A stretch of 64,000 nucleotides of DNA from CAVTWY01 sp963738615 (GTDB lineage: Bacteria > Pseudomonadota > Gammaproteobacteria > Burkholderiales > Burkholderiaceae_C), in assembly GCA_963738615.1 (NCBI GenBank), contig CAVTXI010000019.1, positions 682,001 to 746,000 on the forward strand. Direction: 5' to 3'. Each line of letters starts with the position of its first letter. Position 1 is the stretch's first letter. Below are positions 38,241 to 50,118 of this stretch, piece by piece. The notes beneath the pieces are model-generated. The model searched no databases, was not told where the DNA came from, and was given only the letters and a program-made list of their open reading frames with translations. The position numbers were made by a program, and so were the translations under genes.

Positions 38241-39323
38241 GTGACACACGGTCGCAACCCTGACGACGACGACAGCGCTTCAGGCCGCCGCGATGCCCTG
38301 CGTGGTTTTGCCCTTGCCGGCTTAGGCGGCGCAGCGCTCTGGCCGGCGGCCGCGGGCGCGCAAAGCACCAGCGCGGCCTGGGTCACGGTCAAGCCGGGAC
38401 AGTCGATTCAGGCCGCGCTGGACAGCAGCCCGAACCCGGCCGTGCAACTGGCGCCGGGCGAACATCGCGTCAGCCAGCCCTTGGTGCTGCCGGCCGGTGC
38501 CACGTTGCGCGGCACCGGCCGCGGCAGCCGCATCGTGGCGACGCAAGACATGCCGGCGCTGCTGCAACTTCATGGGGCGAAGGACGGCATCTTGGTCGAG
38601 CACCTCGTGCTCGAGTGCAACCGGCGCGCCCTCGTCGGTCTGGACGTCGACCTCCTCGACACGACGAACACCTTCTTCCGCGGCGAACCCGACGCGGTCT
38701 GCCGTTTCGACAACCTGTCGATCTACGACGCGGGCTCGGTCGGGGTCTGGTATCGCAAGAGGGCCGCGGGCACCGACGTGCAAGCCTGCGTGGCGTCGCG
38801 CGTGCGCGTGCGCAACGCCGGCACCTACGGCTTTCACATCGACGGCCCCGACAACTGGTTCATCGCCTGTGAAGCGACGACCAACGCCGTGGCCGACGGC
38901 GCGCCGAACGCCGGCTTCCTGGTCGCCAGCTCGAACCTCTTTTTCCTCGGCTGCAAGGCTTGGTACTGCCGCGGCTACGGCTATCACGTCACCAGCACTC
39001 GCAACAAGTTCGTCGGCTGCGAGGCCCAGGACACAGGAGGGCACGGCTGGTACATCACGGTTGGAAAGAACACCTACTCGGCGTGCGTCGCCGACACCGC
39101 GGCCGCCTATCTCGTCAAGCGGGCCGGCCAGACAGCCGACGGCTTCTACGTGGAGGCGACGTCGAACTCGTCCTTCGTCGGCTGCCAGAGCTTCGCGCGC
39201 CACGCCGACCACGGCATGCAAGAGGGGTTCAGCCTAGCCGGGGATTTCGAGTCGAGGGGCAACCATCTGATCGGTGCCAACTCGTGGGACGTCAAGCGGC
39301 AGGCAGTGATGTATCGCCCCTGA
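38241..39323 (+). CDS. Tat-exported right-handed parallel beta-helix protein
   Basis: A 360-residue protein from GTG 38241, with AGGAG 5 nt upstream. The N-terminus is a twin-arginine signal: an acidic DDDD stretch, G-R16-R17-D-A-L, then ALAGLGGAALWPAAAGAQS. The mature part opens with WVTVKPGQSIQAALDSSP, the classic start of pectate-lyase-like beta-helix proteins, and continues in short repeats rich in Asn, Cys and aromatic residues (NTFFRGE, GFLVASSNLFFLGCKAWYC). Polysaccharide lyase or glycosidase activity is plausible but no catalytic site is identifiable. It is co-transcribed with the polyproline protein. Confidence 0.82.
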   Translation: MTHGRNPDDDDSASGRRDALRGFALAGLGGAALWPAAAGAQSTSAAWVTVKPGQSIQAALDSSPNPAVQLAPGEHRVSQPLVLPAGATLRGTGRGSRIVATQDMPALLQLHGAKDGILVEHLVLECNRRALVGLDVDLLDTTNTFFRGEPDAVCRFDNLSIYDAGSVGVWYRKRAAGTDVQACVASRVRVRNAGTYGFHIDGPDNWFIACEATTNAVADGAPNAGFLVASSNLFFLGCKAWYCRGYGYHVTSTRNKFVGCEAQDTGGHGWYITVGKNTYSACVADTAAAYLVKRAGQTADGFYVEATSNSSFVGCQSFARHADHGMQEGFSLAGDFESRGNHLIGANSWDVKRQAVMYRP

Positions 39324-39385
39324 GGGACGGGCGCGCAGCGGCTTCAGGCGAGGCGCGGCGAAAGGCGCCGACGCGACGGGTGACT

Positions 39386-39790
39386 CTAGGGCACCACGTC
39401 CACCGCGACGATGCTGCTGTCGCTGGACTGGCCCGAGTCATCGACCGCGGTGGCCATGAAATACATCACGCCGCCCTGCGACGCTGGCACGATCACGTCG
39501 ACGGTGTAGGGGGGCTGGCGCACGGTCGTGATGAGCGAGCCGCGTCCCTGCGCGTCAACGCTGTAGAAGTCGACGTGGTCGATCGCGTAGTCGTCGCTGG
39601 CGGCGGCCACCAGACGCACCACGTCGCCGGTGCGGGCTACGTCGCTGCTGGTGACCAGCGACACCGCCGGGCGGCCGTCGTCGTAATAACCGTCGTCGCT
39701 GTACTCGTACCCGACGGAGGCACCGCCGCAGCCGACCAGCGATGTCGTTAGAACCATTGCGCCCAAGGCGCGTGCAAGCCAACGTTTCAT
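39386..39790 (-). CDS. Small Ig-like-fold lipoprotein
   Basis: A 134-residue exported protein with a lipobox (GAMVLTTSLVGC). After an Asp/Tyr-rich segment (YEYSDDGYYDDGR) comes one beta-sandwich domain: VSLVTSSDVARTGDVVRLVA, DYAIDHVDFYSVD, and YFMATAVDDSGQSSDSS. This fits bacterial Ig-like (Big/PKD-type) domains, which usually mediate surface adhesion or protein contacts. It is divergent from uvrA. No partner can be named. Confidence 0.75.
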   Translation of the reverse strand: MKRWLARALGAMVLTTSLVGCGGASVGYEYSDDGYYDDGRPAVSLVTSSDVARTGDVVRLVAAASDDYAIDHVDFYSVDAQGRGSLITTVRQPPYTVDVIVPASQGGVMYFMATAVDDSGQSSDSSIVAVDVVP

Positions 39791-39985
39791 GGTGTGGGTA
39801 CGGTCAAACCGACAGTCAGGCGCGAAAGTGCTCCCGTTGCCGAGGAACGCGGGGTCTTCCAGGAGGGTTGACCCCGCCCATCCCTTCGATTGAAACGGCG
39901 CGTCTGCCACGTTGCGGGCGGCGGCCTCGCGCTCGAACGGCTGGCTGCCGATAATCCTCGATTGCCCTGCCCACCCCCGCGCCAC

Positions 39986-43042
<3,057 letters not shown>

Positions 43043-43144
43043 TGCACGTCGTCGGCGGTTGCACGGCATAACTCGATCTCGGCGCGGGTGATCGCGTGAA
43101 ATGCAGGGCTCGTCGGCATCGGTTGCGGTTCTCAGAATCGCGGC

Positions 43145-43708
43145 ATGAGGTTAAGACGCCCGCAGTGGCTCCTCGCGCGCGCCGGACGCGCGCGGGTGCT
43201 CGGCGCCGCCTTCGTGCTTGCGCTGACCGCCGCGAGCGGCGCTGCGACCTCAACGCTGGCACCGTGTCTGGACGACGAAGGCGCACGGCGTGCGGTCGAG
43301 TCGATCAACCTCTTGCGCGCGCGCGGCGCGCCGTGCGCGCCGGGCGATGGGCATGACCGGGGCAAGGCAGATGCGGCGCGGCCGCTGACGTGGCAGGTGC
43401 GTCTTGCCACCACGGCCGGTGACCTTGCCGCAGACCTGGCGTGGCGCGACGAGTTGTCGCACCTCGATGTGTACCAGAGACCGCTGGGTGTGCGTCTGAC
43501 CGAGGCCGGCTACGTCGCCAGGTCAGCCGGAGAAAACCTGGCGGCCGGGCAGCGAGACTTCCCGCAGGCGCTCGAAGCGTGGGCCCGCAGCCCGGCCCAC
43601 TGCGCCAACCTCATGTCGGCGACGTTCGATGAAGTGGGCTTGGCCTGCGTCGAACGCAAGGGCTCGCGGTTCGAACGCTTCTGGGTGGCGCAACTCGCGC
43701 GACGCTGA
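43145..43708 (+). CDS. Second CAP domain secreted protein
   Basis: A 187-residue protein with a signal peptide (VLGAAFVLALTAASGAAT) and no lipobox. The CAP domain reads INLLRARGAPCAPGDG, RDELSHLDVYQRP, GENLAAGQRDFPQALEAW and HCANLMSATFDEVGLACVERKG. It resembles the CAP lipoprotein at 29950-30669 in the HCAN-M and GENxAAG motifs but lacks the Ser/Pro linker, so the two are paralogues or separate acquisitions. It lies downstream of uvrA and converges with the PEP-CTERM gene. Function unknown. Confidence 0.85.
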   Translation: MRLRRPQWLLARAGRARVLGAAFVLALTAASGAATSTLAPCLDDEGARRAVESINLLRARGAPCAPGDGHDRGKADAARPLTWQVRLATTAGDLAADLAWRDELSHLDVYQRPLGVRLTEAGYVARSAGENLAAGQRDFPQALEAWARSPAHCANLMSATFDEVGLACVERKGSRFERFWVAQLARR

Positions 43709-43758
43709 TCGCGCAACGCCGTTCGCGAGCCGACTGATCGCGCTGACCCGCAAAGAAT

Positions 43759-43781
43759 CACGCCCTCCGAGGGAGGGCGTG
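43759..43781 (-). terminator. Hairpin terminator of the PEP-CTERM gene
   Basis: A perfect 10-bp stem (CACGCCCTCC / GGAGGGCGTG) with a 3-nt loop. Read on the minus strand it is followed by ATTCTTTG, a weak T-tract. It lies 22 nt beyond the stop of the PEP-CTERM gene and between two convergent genes. Confidence 0.65.
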
Positions 43782-43803
43782 TCGGGTTCGGTGCCAGGGT
43801 TCT

Positions 43804-44785
43804 TCAGCCGCTGCCGCCGCGACGCCGCGCGAGGAAGCCCACGGCGAGCAGGCCGCCCAGCATCAGCGCCCAGGAGGAGGGCTCTGGAATTGGCGTGACG
43901 ACTTCGCCGCCGACGGCACCACCACCCCCGCCCGGGCCCGGCACGGTGCCGCCACCGCCACCGCCACCGCCACCGCCGCCGCCGCCGCCACCAACCGTGC
44001 CACCAGGAGGCGCAACCACCACCGTGGTGCCGCCGCCCCCGACCGGGAAGCCGAAGCTCGGCGCCTGCGCCACATCGTTGAACGCCGGCCCGACCGCGGT
44101 CACCGGCGTGCTCGTGGTGCTGGTGGTCGATCTCGACGGCTGCTCGGGCTCGGGCTCGGGCTTGGGCTTGATCGCCCCATTGGGCTCCCGTGGGGTTTCC
44201 GGGACTTTGGCGGTCGTGTCGGTGCGCGTGACGAAGGCGACGTTGCGGCACACCGTGGGCACGATCACGCACGCGGCGCCTTCGCAGTAGACCAGGCCAC
44301 GCTCGACGGTCGATGCCGTCCACTTCTTGCGCGAGACCGTCTTGCAGACCGTGCCGGCCGAGCCGAAGTGCATCTCGCGGATCTCGGGCGCCGTAGGTGC
44401 CCTTGCCGACGATCGAGTCGCGACGGATCTCGACCATGTCGTCGTACTGCTGCATCGCCACGCGCTCCTTCAGCCGCGTGCGCACGTCGGTGGGGATGTC
44501 GGTGTAGCGGTCCAGCGCCGCGGGCAGTTCGCCCATGTACGGGTTGGCGTTCGGGCGGTCCCACGAGCAGTGGGCCAGGGTCCTTGGTGCGGGCTTCTTC
44601 GCCGCGACCTTCTTGGCAACGGGTTTGGGCGCGGTCTTGGGCGCGCTCGTGGTACTCGCAGCGCCCTTGGCCGGCTGGGTGGCAGCGTGCGCTGCCGAAG
44701 CCATCGACGTGACCATCGCGCCCGCCGCGGCAAACGCCAGCAAGGCCATGGACGAACGCGGCAAGTGGCGCCTGATTCGTGACAT
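43804..44785 (-). CDS. PEP-CTERM sorting domain protein with Cys-rich MHFG motif (frameshifted near 44388)
   Basis: An exported protein in two frames. The first (ATG 44785 or 44800) has a signal peptide, a Lys/Ala/Pro-rich stretch and YDDMVEIRRDSIVGKGTYGA. After one extra base at about 44388 the second continues MHFGSAGTVCKTVSRKKW, then ERGLVYCEGAACVIVPTVCR. A Glu/Pro then poly-Gly segment follows, and it ends with a PEP-CTERM signal: IPEPSSWALMLGGLLAVGFLARRR. PEP-CTERM proteins are exported and processed by exosortase in exopolysaccharide-producing bacteria. Neither exosortase nor EPS genes are in the window. Corrected length is 327 codons. Confidence 0.8.
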
Positions 44786-44937
44786 ACGCACCTTATACAT
44801 GCCTGTAATTGTGGGCGGGCAGAAGCGATTTGTCACAGCTCGACCCTAACTCTCGCAGTGATGAGCCGCGTTCTTTGGCGCCTACGCGACGGAACGGGGG
44901 CGGCGGATCGAACCGCGTGACGATTGCGCAAAGACAA

Positions 44938-44961
44938 AGGGCCGGTGCGAGCACCGGCCCT
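44938..44961 (-). terminator. Rho-independent terminator after the SWIB gene
   Basis: A perfect 11-bp stem (AGGGCCGGTGC / GCACCGGCCCT) with a 2-nt core loop. On the minus strand TTTGTCTTTG follows. It lies 40 nt past the SWIB-gene stop. Confidence 0.75.
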
Positions 44962-45001
44962 CAGACGTTCACAGGCGCGCGACGCGCCCGTGGACCTCAG
45001 A

Positions 45002-45451
45002 TCACTTGAGGTGACCGTTGATCATCTTCGTCATCTCGAACATCGAGGCTTGCGCCTTCTTGAAGATCTCCTTCAGCTTGGCGTCAGCGTTGATCATTCG
45101 CTTGTTCGCCGCGTCCTGAAGCTTGTTCTTCTTGATGTATTCCCAGACCTTCTTCGTGACCTCGGTGCGGGGCAGCGGCTTGTCGCCGATGATCGCCGCG
45201 AGGGCCGCGCTAGGCGTCATCGCCCGCATGAACGCCGGGTTCGGCGCACGCTTCTTGGCGGGTACCGCCTTCTTTGCGGGCGCCGCCTTCTTGGCCGGTG
45301 CCGCCTTCTTCGCGGGCGCCGCCTTCTTGGCCGGTGCCGCTTTCTTCGCGGGCGCCGCCTTCTTGGCCGGTGCCGCCTTCTTCGTTGCGGCCTTCTTGGG
45401 CGCCGCCTTCTTGGGTGCGGCCTTCTTCGCCGCTTTTTTCGCAGTTGCCAT
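45002..45451 (-). CDS. Histone H1-like SWIB/MDM2 domain protein
   Basis: A 149-residue basic protein. Residues 1-68 are Lys/Ala/Pro repeats of the KKAAPA type, like eukaryotic histone H1 tails. Residues about 70-149 are a SWIB domain: FMRAMTPSAALAAIIGDKPL, then TEVTKKVWEYIKKNKLQD and an INADAKLKEIF helix. Such fusions occur in Burkholderiales and Chlamydiae and probably bind and compact DNA. ATG 45451 has a GGAG 8 nt upstream; ATG 45466 would extend it by five residues. A terminator follows. Confidence 0.9.
   Translation of the reverse strand: MATAKKAAKKAAPKKAAPKKAATKKAAPAKKAAPAKKAAPAKKAAPAKKAAPAKKAAPAKKAVPAKKRAPNPAFMRAMTPSAALAAIIGDKPLPRTEVTKKVWEYIKKNKLQDAANKRMINADAKLKEIFKKAQASMFEMTKMINGHLK
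45252..45377 (-). repeat. Seven 18-bp repeats coding KKAAPA units
   Basis: Seven tandem 18-bp units alternate between TTCTTGGCCGGTGCCGCC-like and TTCTTCGCGGGCGCCGCC-like forms on the plus strand. The alternation in pairs suggests duplication of a 36-bp unit. Each unit encodes six residues of the basic tail, so copy number changes keep the frame. Confidence 0.85.
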
Positions 45452-45772
45452 TTTCAATTTCTCCATCAAGGTTTGTTGATGCGCCGGGTGTGGGCGTGAC
45501 TGCATGAGCCAGCGTTCTCTCGTGCACCCTGCGGCGCGAATGGTAATGCGTGCGCACTGTGATTTGAAGCAGTTTTCACTCTGCATTCGCCATTGATCGC
45601 ACCTGTGTGCCTCGAATGTCGTCCTGAGGCGTCATCGCTCGTGTCGAAGCGAGCGCGCATGAGGTCTTCGCACGAGCGATGACCACGCGTCATCGTCGAT
45701 GCGCTTGCATGCGAATCGCGCGCGACGCGCGCGCAAGTCGTCGATCAACGAATCGCGAGGGACCCGAGTGCT
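45452..45772. other. Divergent intergenic region, 321 bp, no gene seen
   Basis: The region separates the SWIB gene (minus) and the small membrane protein (plus). It is more A+T-rich in the half near the SWIB gene (around 45538-45600) and must hold both promoters. I see no convincing open frame, RNA gene or repeat in it. Confidence 0.5.
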
Positions 45773-46138
45773 ATGCTGATTTTCATGATCAAGCTCCTCG
45801 TGCGATGGGCCCTTCTGGCTGGCGCGCTGCTGCTGGTGGCGCACCTTTACAGCGGCGTCACGGTGACGAATTTCGCCTCGGCGCTGCTCGCCGCGCTGGT
45901 GCTGGGGCTGTTGAACAGCGTCGTGCGTCCGGTGCTGCTGCTGCTGACGCTGCCGATCACGGTCGTCACGCTGGGCCTGTTCGTGTTCGTCATCAACGCG
46001 CTGGTCTTCTGGACTGCGGCCGGGCTGCTCGAAGGCCTGCACGTCAACGGCTTCGTGGCCGCGCTGATCGGCTCGCTGCTGTACAGCCTGTGCGCGATGG
46101 CGATCGACGTGCTGGTCGAACGCAGCTTCGAGCGCTGA
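45773..46138 (+). CDS. Phage holin family / YvlD-like small membrane protein
   Basis: A 121-residue protein with four hydrophobic helices: LVRWALLAGALLLVAHLYSG, a SALLAALVLGLLNSVVRPVL helix with the family Asn and Pro, LLTLPITVVTLGLFVFVINA, and a last helix before IDVLVER. This matches the YvlD/DUF360 family, labelled phage holin family 4 in databases, but there is no phage context here. ATG 45785 is an alternative start. Function unknown. Confidence 0.85.
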   Translation: MLIFMIKLLVRWALLAGALLLVAHLYSGVTVTNFASALLAALVLGLLNSVVRPVLLLLTLPITVVTLGLFVFVINALVFWTAAGLLEGLHVNGFVAALIGSLLYSLCAMAIDVLVERSFER

Positions 46139-46165
46139 GCGTTCCTTCTGAGCTCCGAGCGCCCT

Positions 46166-47818
46166 TCAGGGGCGCGTGCGCGCGTCGGGATAAAGCTCGC
46201 GATGCAGCGCCGACAGCTCGCGCGCCCGCGCATCGATCACCGACGCTTCGATCGCATCGGCCCCACCCGTGCCTTCGCGCGCGAGCCGCTGGCCGGCGCG
46301 CAGCCGGTCGATCGCTCCGGTCAAGTCACCGAGCGCCGCGCGGGCTTCGGCGTCGGCGCGCAGGGCGCGCAGGCGCAGGCCCATCAGCTCGCTGACCCGG
46401 GCCAGGTGGGACCACGCCTGCGCATCGTGGCGATGGTCGGCGACCCACGCCTGCAGTGACTCGAGGCTCGGACGCAGGGTCACCGCGGCATTGCTGCCAG
46501 TGTTGCCGCCGCTGTTGCGCGCAACGTCGGTGGCGACCGCGGCGCGCGCCAACATCGCCGGGCGCGAGCCGTCGTCCTGAGCATCGAGCGCCGCCAGCGC
46601 GCGCGCCCCTTCGCCCGACTGAGCCAGCGCCTGCGCATGCACCAGGCGCAAGGCCGATTCGGCGCGCACCTCGCGCCGGGGCAGCGTGCGAAGCTGGGCC
46701 TCGGCGGCCTTCGCGGCGTCGAGGGCACGGGGCACTTCGCGCAGTTGCAGCGACGCGAGCGCCGACGCGTAGAGCTGCGCCACGCGCTCGTTGGCCAAAG
46801 CCGAGGCTGCTGCTGCGGTGGTTGCTGCGGCCGGTGCCGCTGCAGGGGTGGACACCACCTGCTGAAGCCGCAGCGACTCGACGCCGCTGTCCATCAGCAC
46901 CCGGGCGCGCGCACGCATCAACTCGTGCTCGACCGACGGCGGCGAAGGCTGCGGCGTGCCTGCGGCTTCGATACGCGCGCGCGCGTCGCCGATGCGCTCG
47001 ACGTTCAGCGGGTGTGTGCGCAGATACGGAAACGCGCCGTTGTCGTTGAGCCGGTTGGCGCTTTCCAGCCGCTCGAACATCGCCGCCACGCCCGTCACCG
47101 GGTGCGCGGCTGCGGTGTAGACGCCAAAGCCCACGCGGTCGGCCTCGCGTTCCATCTCGCGCGAGAAGTTGAGCTGCCCTTGAAGCATCAGCGCTTGGCC
47201 GCCGACGATGCCAGCCTGCGCCACGGTCGGGTTGTTGGCGCGCGAGGCCACGGCCACCGCGGCGATCATCGCCGCCAGACCGACCAGCGTCTGCCGCGAC
47301 GCGTTCGCCATGCCGCGCGCGATGTGGCGCTGCGTGACGTGTGCCAGCTCGTGCGCGAGCACGGCGGCCAGTTCGTCGCGCGACGAGGTCGCCGCGATCA
47401 GGCCCAGGTGCACGCCCACGTAGCCGCCTGGCAGCGCGAAGGCGTTGACGCTGCGGTCGCGAATCAGCAGCGCTTCCCATGCGAAGTTGCGCTCGAGGTC
47501 GACCCCGATGTCGCCGCGCCGCCGTGCCGCGGACAGCAGCGGTTGCCACACCGATTGAACGTACGCCAGCAGCAGCGGGTCGTCCAGCACGTCGGGGTCG
47601 CGGCGGATCTCGCGCATCACCTGGTCACCCAGGCGGCGTTCGGCGGCGACGTCGAGGTCTTCGGACACCGAATCGCCCAGCGTCGGCAGGCGCACCCCGG
47701 CACCCGAGCCTGCGTTGGTGCTTTGGGCATGGCCGCCCAGCGGAACGCAGGCGGCCAGCAACAGCGCGACGGTGCGGCGCCACCAAGGAATGCAGGAGGG
47801 GCGGAAGGGGGTCGACAT
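46166..47818 (-). CDS. M48 family periplasmic metalloprotease, BepA/YfgC-like
   Basis: A 550-residue exported protease and chaperone that in E. coli acts on LptD and BAM assembly. Signal peptide ends near GGHAQS; a lipobox-like LLAAC is present. The catalytic motif is LAHELAHVTQRH (HExxH), with the third ligand Glu in REMEREADRVGFGVYTAAA. RLPTLGDSVSEDLDVAAERR matches the BepA start. The C-terminal half (from about 290) is Ala-rich helical TPR-like repeats. It is divergent from moaC, with 64 nt between starts. Confidence 0.9.
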   Translation of the reverse strand: MSTPFRPSCIPWWRRTVALLLAACVPLGGHAQSTNAGSGAGVRLPTLGDSVSEDLDVAAERRLGDQVMREIRRDPDVLDDPLLLAYVQSVWQPLLSAARRRGDIGVDLERNFAWEALLIRDRSVNAFALPGGYVGVHLGLIAATSSRDELAAVLAHELAHVTQRHIARGMANASRQTLVGLAAMIAAVAVASRANNPTVAQAGIVGGQALMLQGQLNFSREMEREADRVGFGVYTAAAHPVTGVAAMFERLESANRLNDNGAFPYLRTHPLNVERIGDARARIEAAGTPQPSPPSVEHELMRARARVLMDSGVESLRLQQVVSTPAAAPAAATTAAAASALANERVAQLYASALASLQLREVPRALDAAKAAEAQLRTLPRREVRAESALRLVHAQALAQSGEGARALAALDAQDDGSRPAMLARAAVATDVARNSGGNTGSNAAVTLRPSLESLQAWVADHRHDAQAWSHLARVSELMGLRLRALRADAEARAALGDLTGAIDRLRAGQRLAREGTGGADAIEASVIDARARELSALHRELYPDARTRP

Positions 47819-47882
47819 GGCTCTCTATGATGATGGCACGCCCACCGAGTTGCATCGGCCCAGGCACGAACCGCCGCAAGAC

Positions 47883-48371
47883 ATGAACCCCACCAACGAT
47901 CTCACCCACTTCGACGCCGACGGCAAGGCCCACATGGTCGACGTTGGCGCCAAGCCGTCGACGCACCGCGTGGCCGTGGCCGGCGGCATGATCCGCATGC
48001 AGGCGGCCACGCTCGTGCGCATTCGCGATGGCAGCACGGCCAAGGGCGACGTGCTGGGCGTGGCCCGGGTCGCCGCGATTCAGGCGGCGAAGAAAACGTC
48101 AGACCTGATTCCGCTGTGCCATCCGATTGCGCTGACGCACGTCGGCGTCGAGTTCAGGCTCGACGAGCCCGCGAACGCCGTGCACTGCACCGTCACCGCC
48201 GAAAGCGTGGGCGCCACCGGGGTCGAAATGGAAGCGCTGACCGCGGTGCAGGTCGGGCTGCTGACGATCTACGACATGTGCAAGGCGATGGATCGGGGGA
48301 TGGTGATCGCAGACGTGCGCTTGCTGGAAAAACGCGGCGGCAAGTCGGGGCTGTGGCGCGCCGCTACCTGA
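47883..48371 (+). CDS. moaC: Cyclic pyranopterin monophosphate synthase MoaC
   Basis: Second step of molybdenum cofactor synthesis, converting 3',8-cyclo-7,8-dihydroGTP to cPMP. The 162-residue product opens LTHFDADGKAHMVDVGAKPS and has the active-site motifs KKTSDLIPLCHPIALTHV and LTIYDMCKAMDRGMVI, ending with EKRGGKSG. ATG 47883 fits homologues; an in-frame ATG at 47817 overlaps the divergent protease start. Its stop overlaps the convergent pglL stop by eight bases. Confidence 0.95.
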   Translation: MNPTNDLTHFDADGKAHMVDVGAKPSTHRVAVAGGMIRMQAATLVRIRDGSTAKGDVLGVARVAAIQAAKKTSDLIPLCHPIALTHVGVEFRLDEPANAVHCTVTAESVGATGVEMEALTAVQVGLLTIYDMCKAMDRGMVIADVRLLEKRGGKSGLWRAAT

Positions 48372-50091
48372 AGTCACGCCAGGTGTAGGCCCGCTCGGGC
48401 GGGCTGCACTGGAACGGTTTGTGGGCCACCGCGGCATCGGCGCACGGCGCGAGGAACGGGGTCGAAGCAGGATTGCGGAATTCGCGCAGGCGCGCCGCGA
48501 TGTGGCGCGCGCGGTCAACGTCACCCTGTGCAGCCAGGCCGCTCGCCCACACGATCATCAAGCGCGTGTCCAGCAGGTGGTGCGGCGCGCGGTCGAAGGC
48601 GCCCGGCAGCGTGTTCGCACCATCCACGGCGGTCACGAGTGCGTAGTCGGCGTGGTGGGCGAAGAACCAGCTGCGGCGGCCCTCGACGATGCGCTCGGCG
48701 AGGCTGGCCGTATTGCCGGACGGCGGCGCGTAGATGGCGGCGACGCGGCGGTAGTCCCACAGTGCCAAGGCGGCCGACGCCATCATCGCCAAACCCGCCA
48801 GCGCGGTCCATGAGGTCGCGCTCGCGTAGCCGACGTGTTTTGCGTCGCCGACGTTTGTCGCGGGGGATGACATGCACAACCCCCAGGCGAACGCGGTCGG
48901 CAGCAGAAAGTGGGCGTACCACAGCGGGTACTCGAGCAGGCTGTGCAGTGCCACCACCAGCACCATCACGAAGGTGGCGCGTCGGGCCGTGCCGTCCCAA
49001 CCCTCGGCGTGCGCGCTGCGGCGATACGCTTGCCAAAGCCCGCATGCCAGCAGCCCGACGACGAGCAGCCCCAGGGGAACGCCCAGTTCCGCGACAAGCT
49101 GCAGCGGCAGGTTATGCGCGTGGTCGAAGAGCGGAGGTGGCCGCTGCGGCATCGGTGTCAGCGACCACGCAAAGTTGAATTCGCCGAACCCCACGCCCAC
49201 CCACGGCTGGTCGGCGATCAAGCGCAAGGTGTCGCGCCAGATCGCGAAACGCGAGCTCGAGATGTCGCCGCCGCCAAAGCGCGCGGCGGCGCCCAGCGCC
49301 GGCATCTCCAACCAGGAAGCAAGCCACTTCAGCAACAGCCCGGTGGCGGCGCACAGCACGGGCGAAGCGATCAACAGCAGGCGCACCGGGCGCGAGAGCC
49401 GTGCGTCCAGCAGGCCCCAGGCCGCGAGCAGCGCCACGCTGATCAGCCCCGTGCGCGATCCCGACAGCACCACGCCGAACAACAGCGCCGCCAGCAGCGC
49501 CCCCGCCAGCCAGGTGCGTCGGCGCGTCGGGCGCAGCTCGAGCAACGGCACGGTCGCCGCCGCTGCCCACAACAGGATCGTGCTCAGATGGTTGGGCTGC
49601 CGCAGGTTGCCCACGGCGCGGCCTTCTGTTGTCGAGCGCGCAATCCAGAGGCCGTCGACCGCTTCCGGCACGAAGACCTGGATGAAGGCGACCACGGTGC
49701 TGACCATGCCAACAACAAGCCACGCGGTGAAGAAGGGATTGCGAGCCGAAGCCGAAGCCGCACTGCCAGCGGCCAAGGCCAGCGACGCCAACACCAGCGT
49801 TCCCGCGGCGGACAACGCCAACCCGGCGGGCAGCAAGCGCCAAGCGGCCGAGGCTGCGGCAAGCGCCATGCACGCCAGCGCGACCTGCAGCGCAACCGTC
49901 TGCCTCCACGCCCCCGCAATCGGCGCTTGCCGCGTCAAAAGCACCAGCGCCAAGCCCCAGGCGCCGATGGCAGCCAGCTGGTTCAGCGTCGTCGCCGACG
50001 GCGGCAGGTTGTAGGCGAGCAGCATCGGCAGCGCCGCTGCGACGCCAAGACCGACACTCTGCGCAAGGGTGCCCGGCTGCGTGCGAAGCAC
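48364..50091 (-). CDS. pglL: PglL/Wzy-type O-oligosaccharyltransferase (predicted pilin glycosylation)
   Basis: An integral membrane protein of 575 residues from GTG 50091 with about 11 hydrophobic helices. The Wzy_C ligase/polymerase motif is in the large periplasmic loop region: FDHAHNLPLQLVAELGVPLG, with the conserved H-x-H-N-L and Glu. A C-terminal soluble tail ends YTWRDF. In beta-proteobacteria such proteins downstream of pilA transfer lipid-linked glycan to pilin Ser/Thr. Position after tfpX and pilA supports that role. An 8-bp tandem repeat overlaps its leader. Confidence 0.83.
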   Translation of the reverse strand: MLRTQPGTLAQSVGLGVAAALPMLLAYNLPPSATTLNQLAAIGAWGLALVLLTRQAPIAGAWRQTVALQVALACMALAAASAAWRLLPAGLALSAAGTLVLASLALAAGSAASASARNPFFTAWLVVGMVSTVVAFIQVFVPEAVDGLWIARSTTEGRAVGNLRQPNHLSTILLWAAAATVPLLELRPTRRRTWLAGALLAALLFGVVLSGSRTGLISVALLAAWGLLDARLSRPVRLLLIASPVLCAATGLLLKWLASWLEMPALGAAARFGGGDISSSRFAIWRDTLRLIADQPWVGVGFGEFNFAWSLTPMPQRPPPLFDHAHNLPLQLVAELGVPLGLLVVGLLACGLWQAYRRSAHAEGWDGTARRATFVMVLVVALHSLLEYPLWYAHFLLPTAFAWGLCMSSPATNVGDAKHVGYASATSWTALAGLAMMASAALALWDYRRVAAIYAPPSGNTASLAERIVEGRRSWFFAHHADYALVTAVDGANTLPGAFDRAPHHLLDTRLMIVWASGLAAQGDVDRARHIAARLREFRNPASTPFLAPCADAAVAHKPFQCSPPERAYTWRDFR

Positions 50092-50094
50092 TTC

Positions 50095-50118
50095 CCTAAA
50101 AGCCTAAAAGCCTAAAAG
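50095..50118 (-). repeat. Three tandem copies of an 8-bp unit (CCTAAAAG) before pglL
   Basis: The units at 50095-50102, 50103-50110 and 50111-50118 are identical. Read on the coding strand each is CTTTTAGG, which carries an AGG Shine-Dalgarno core. One copy contains the tfpX TAG stop, and the array ends 4 nt before the pglL GTG. Unit length is not a multiple of three. Confidence 0.85.

Noticed and set aside
39791..39985. LexA (SOS) box before uvrA
   Set aside because: No CTGT-N8-ACAG palindrome was found in this gap; a partial ACAG has no partner.
45773..46138. Prophage holin as evidence of a prophage
   Set aside because: The family label is historic; no lysis, structural or integrase genes are nearby.
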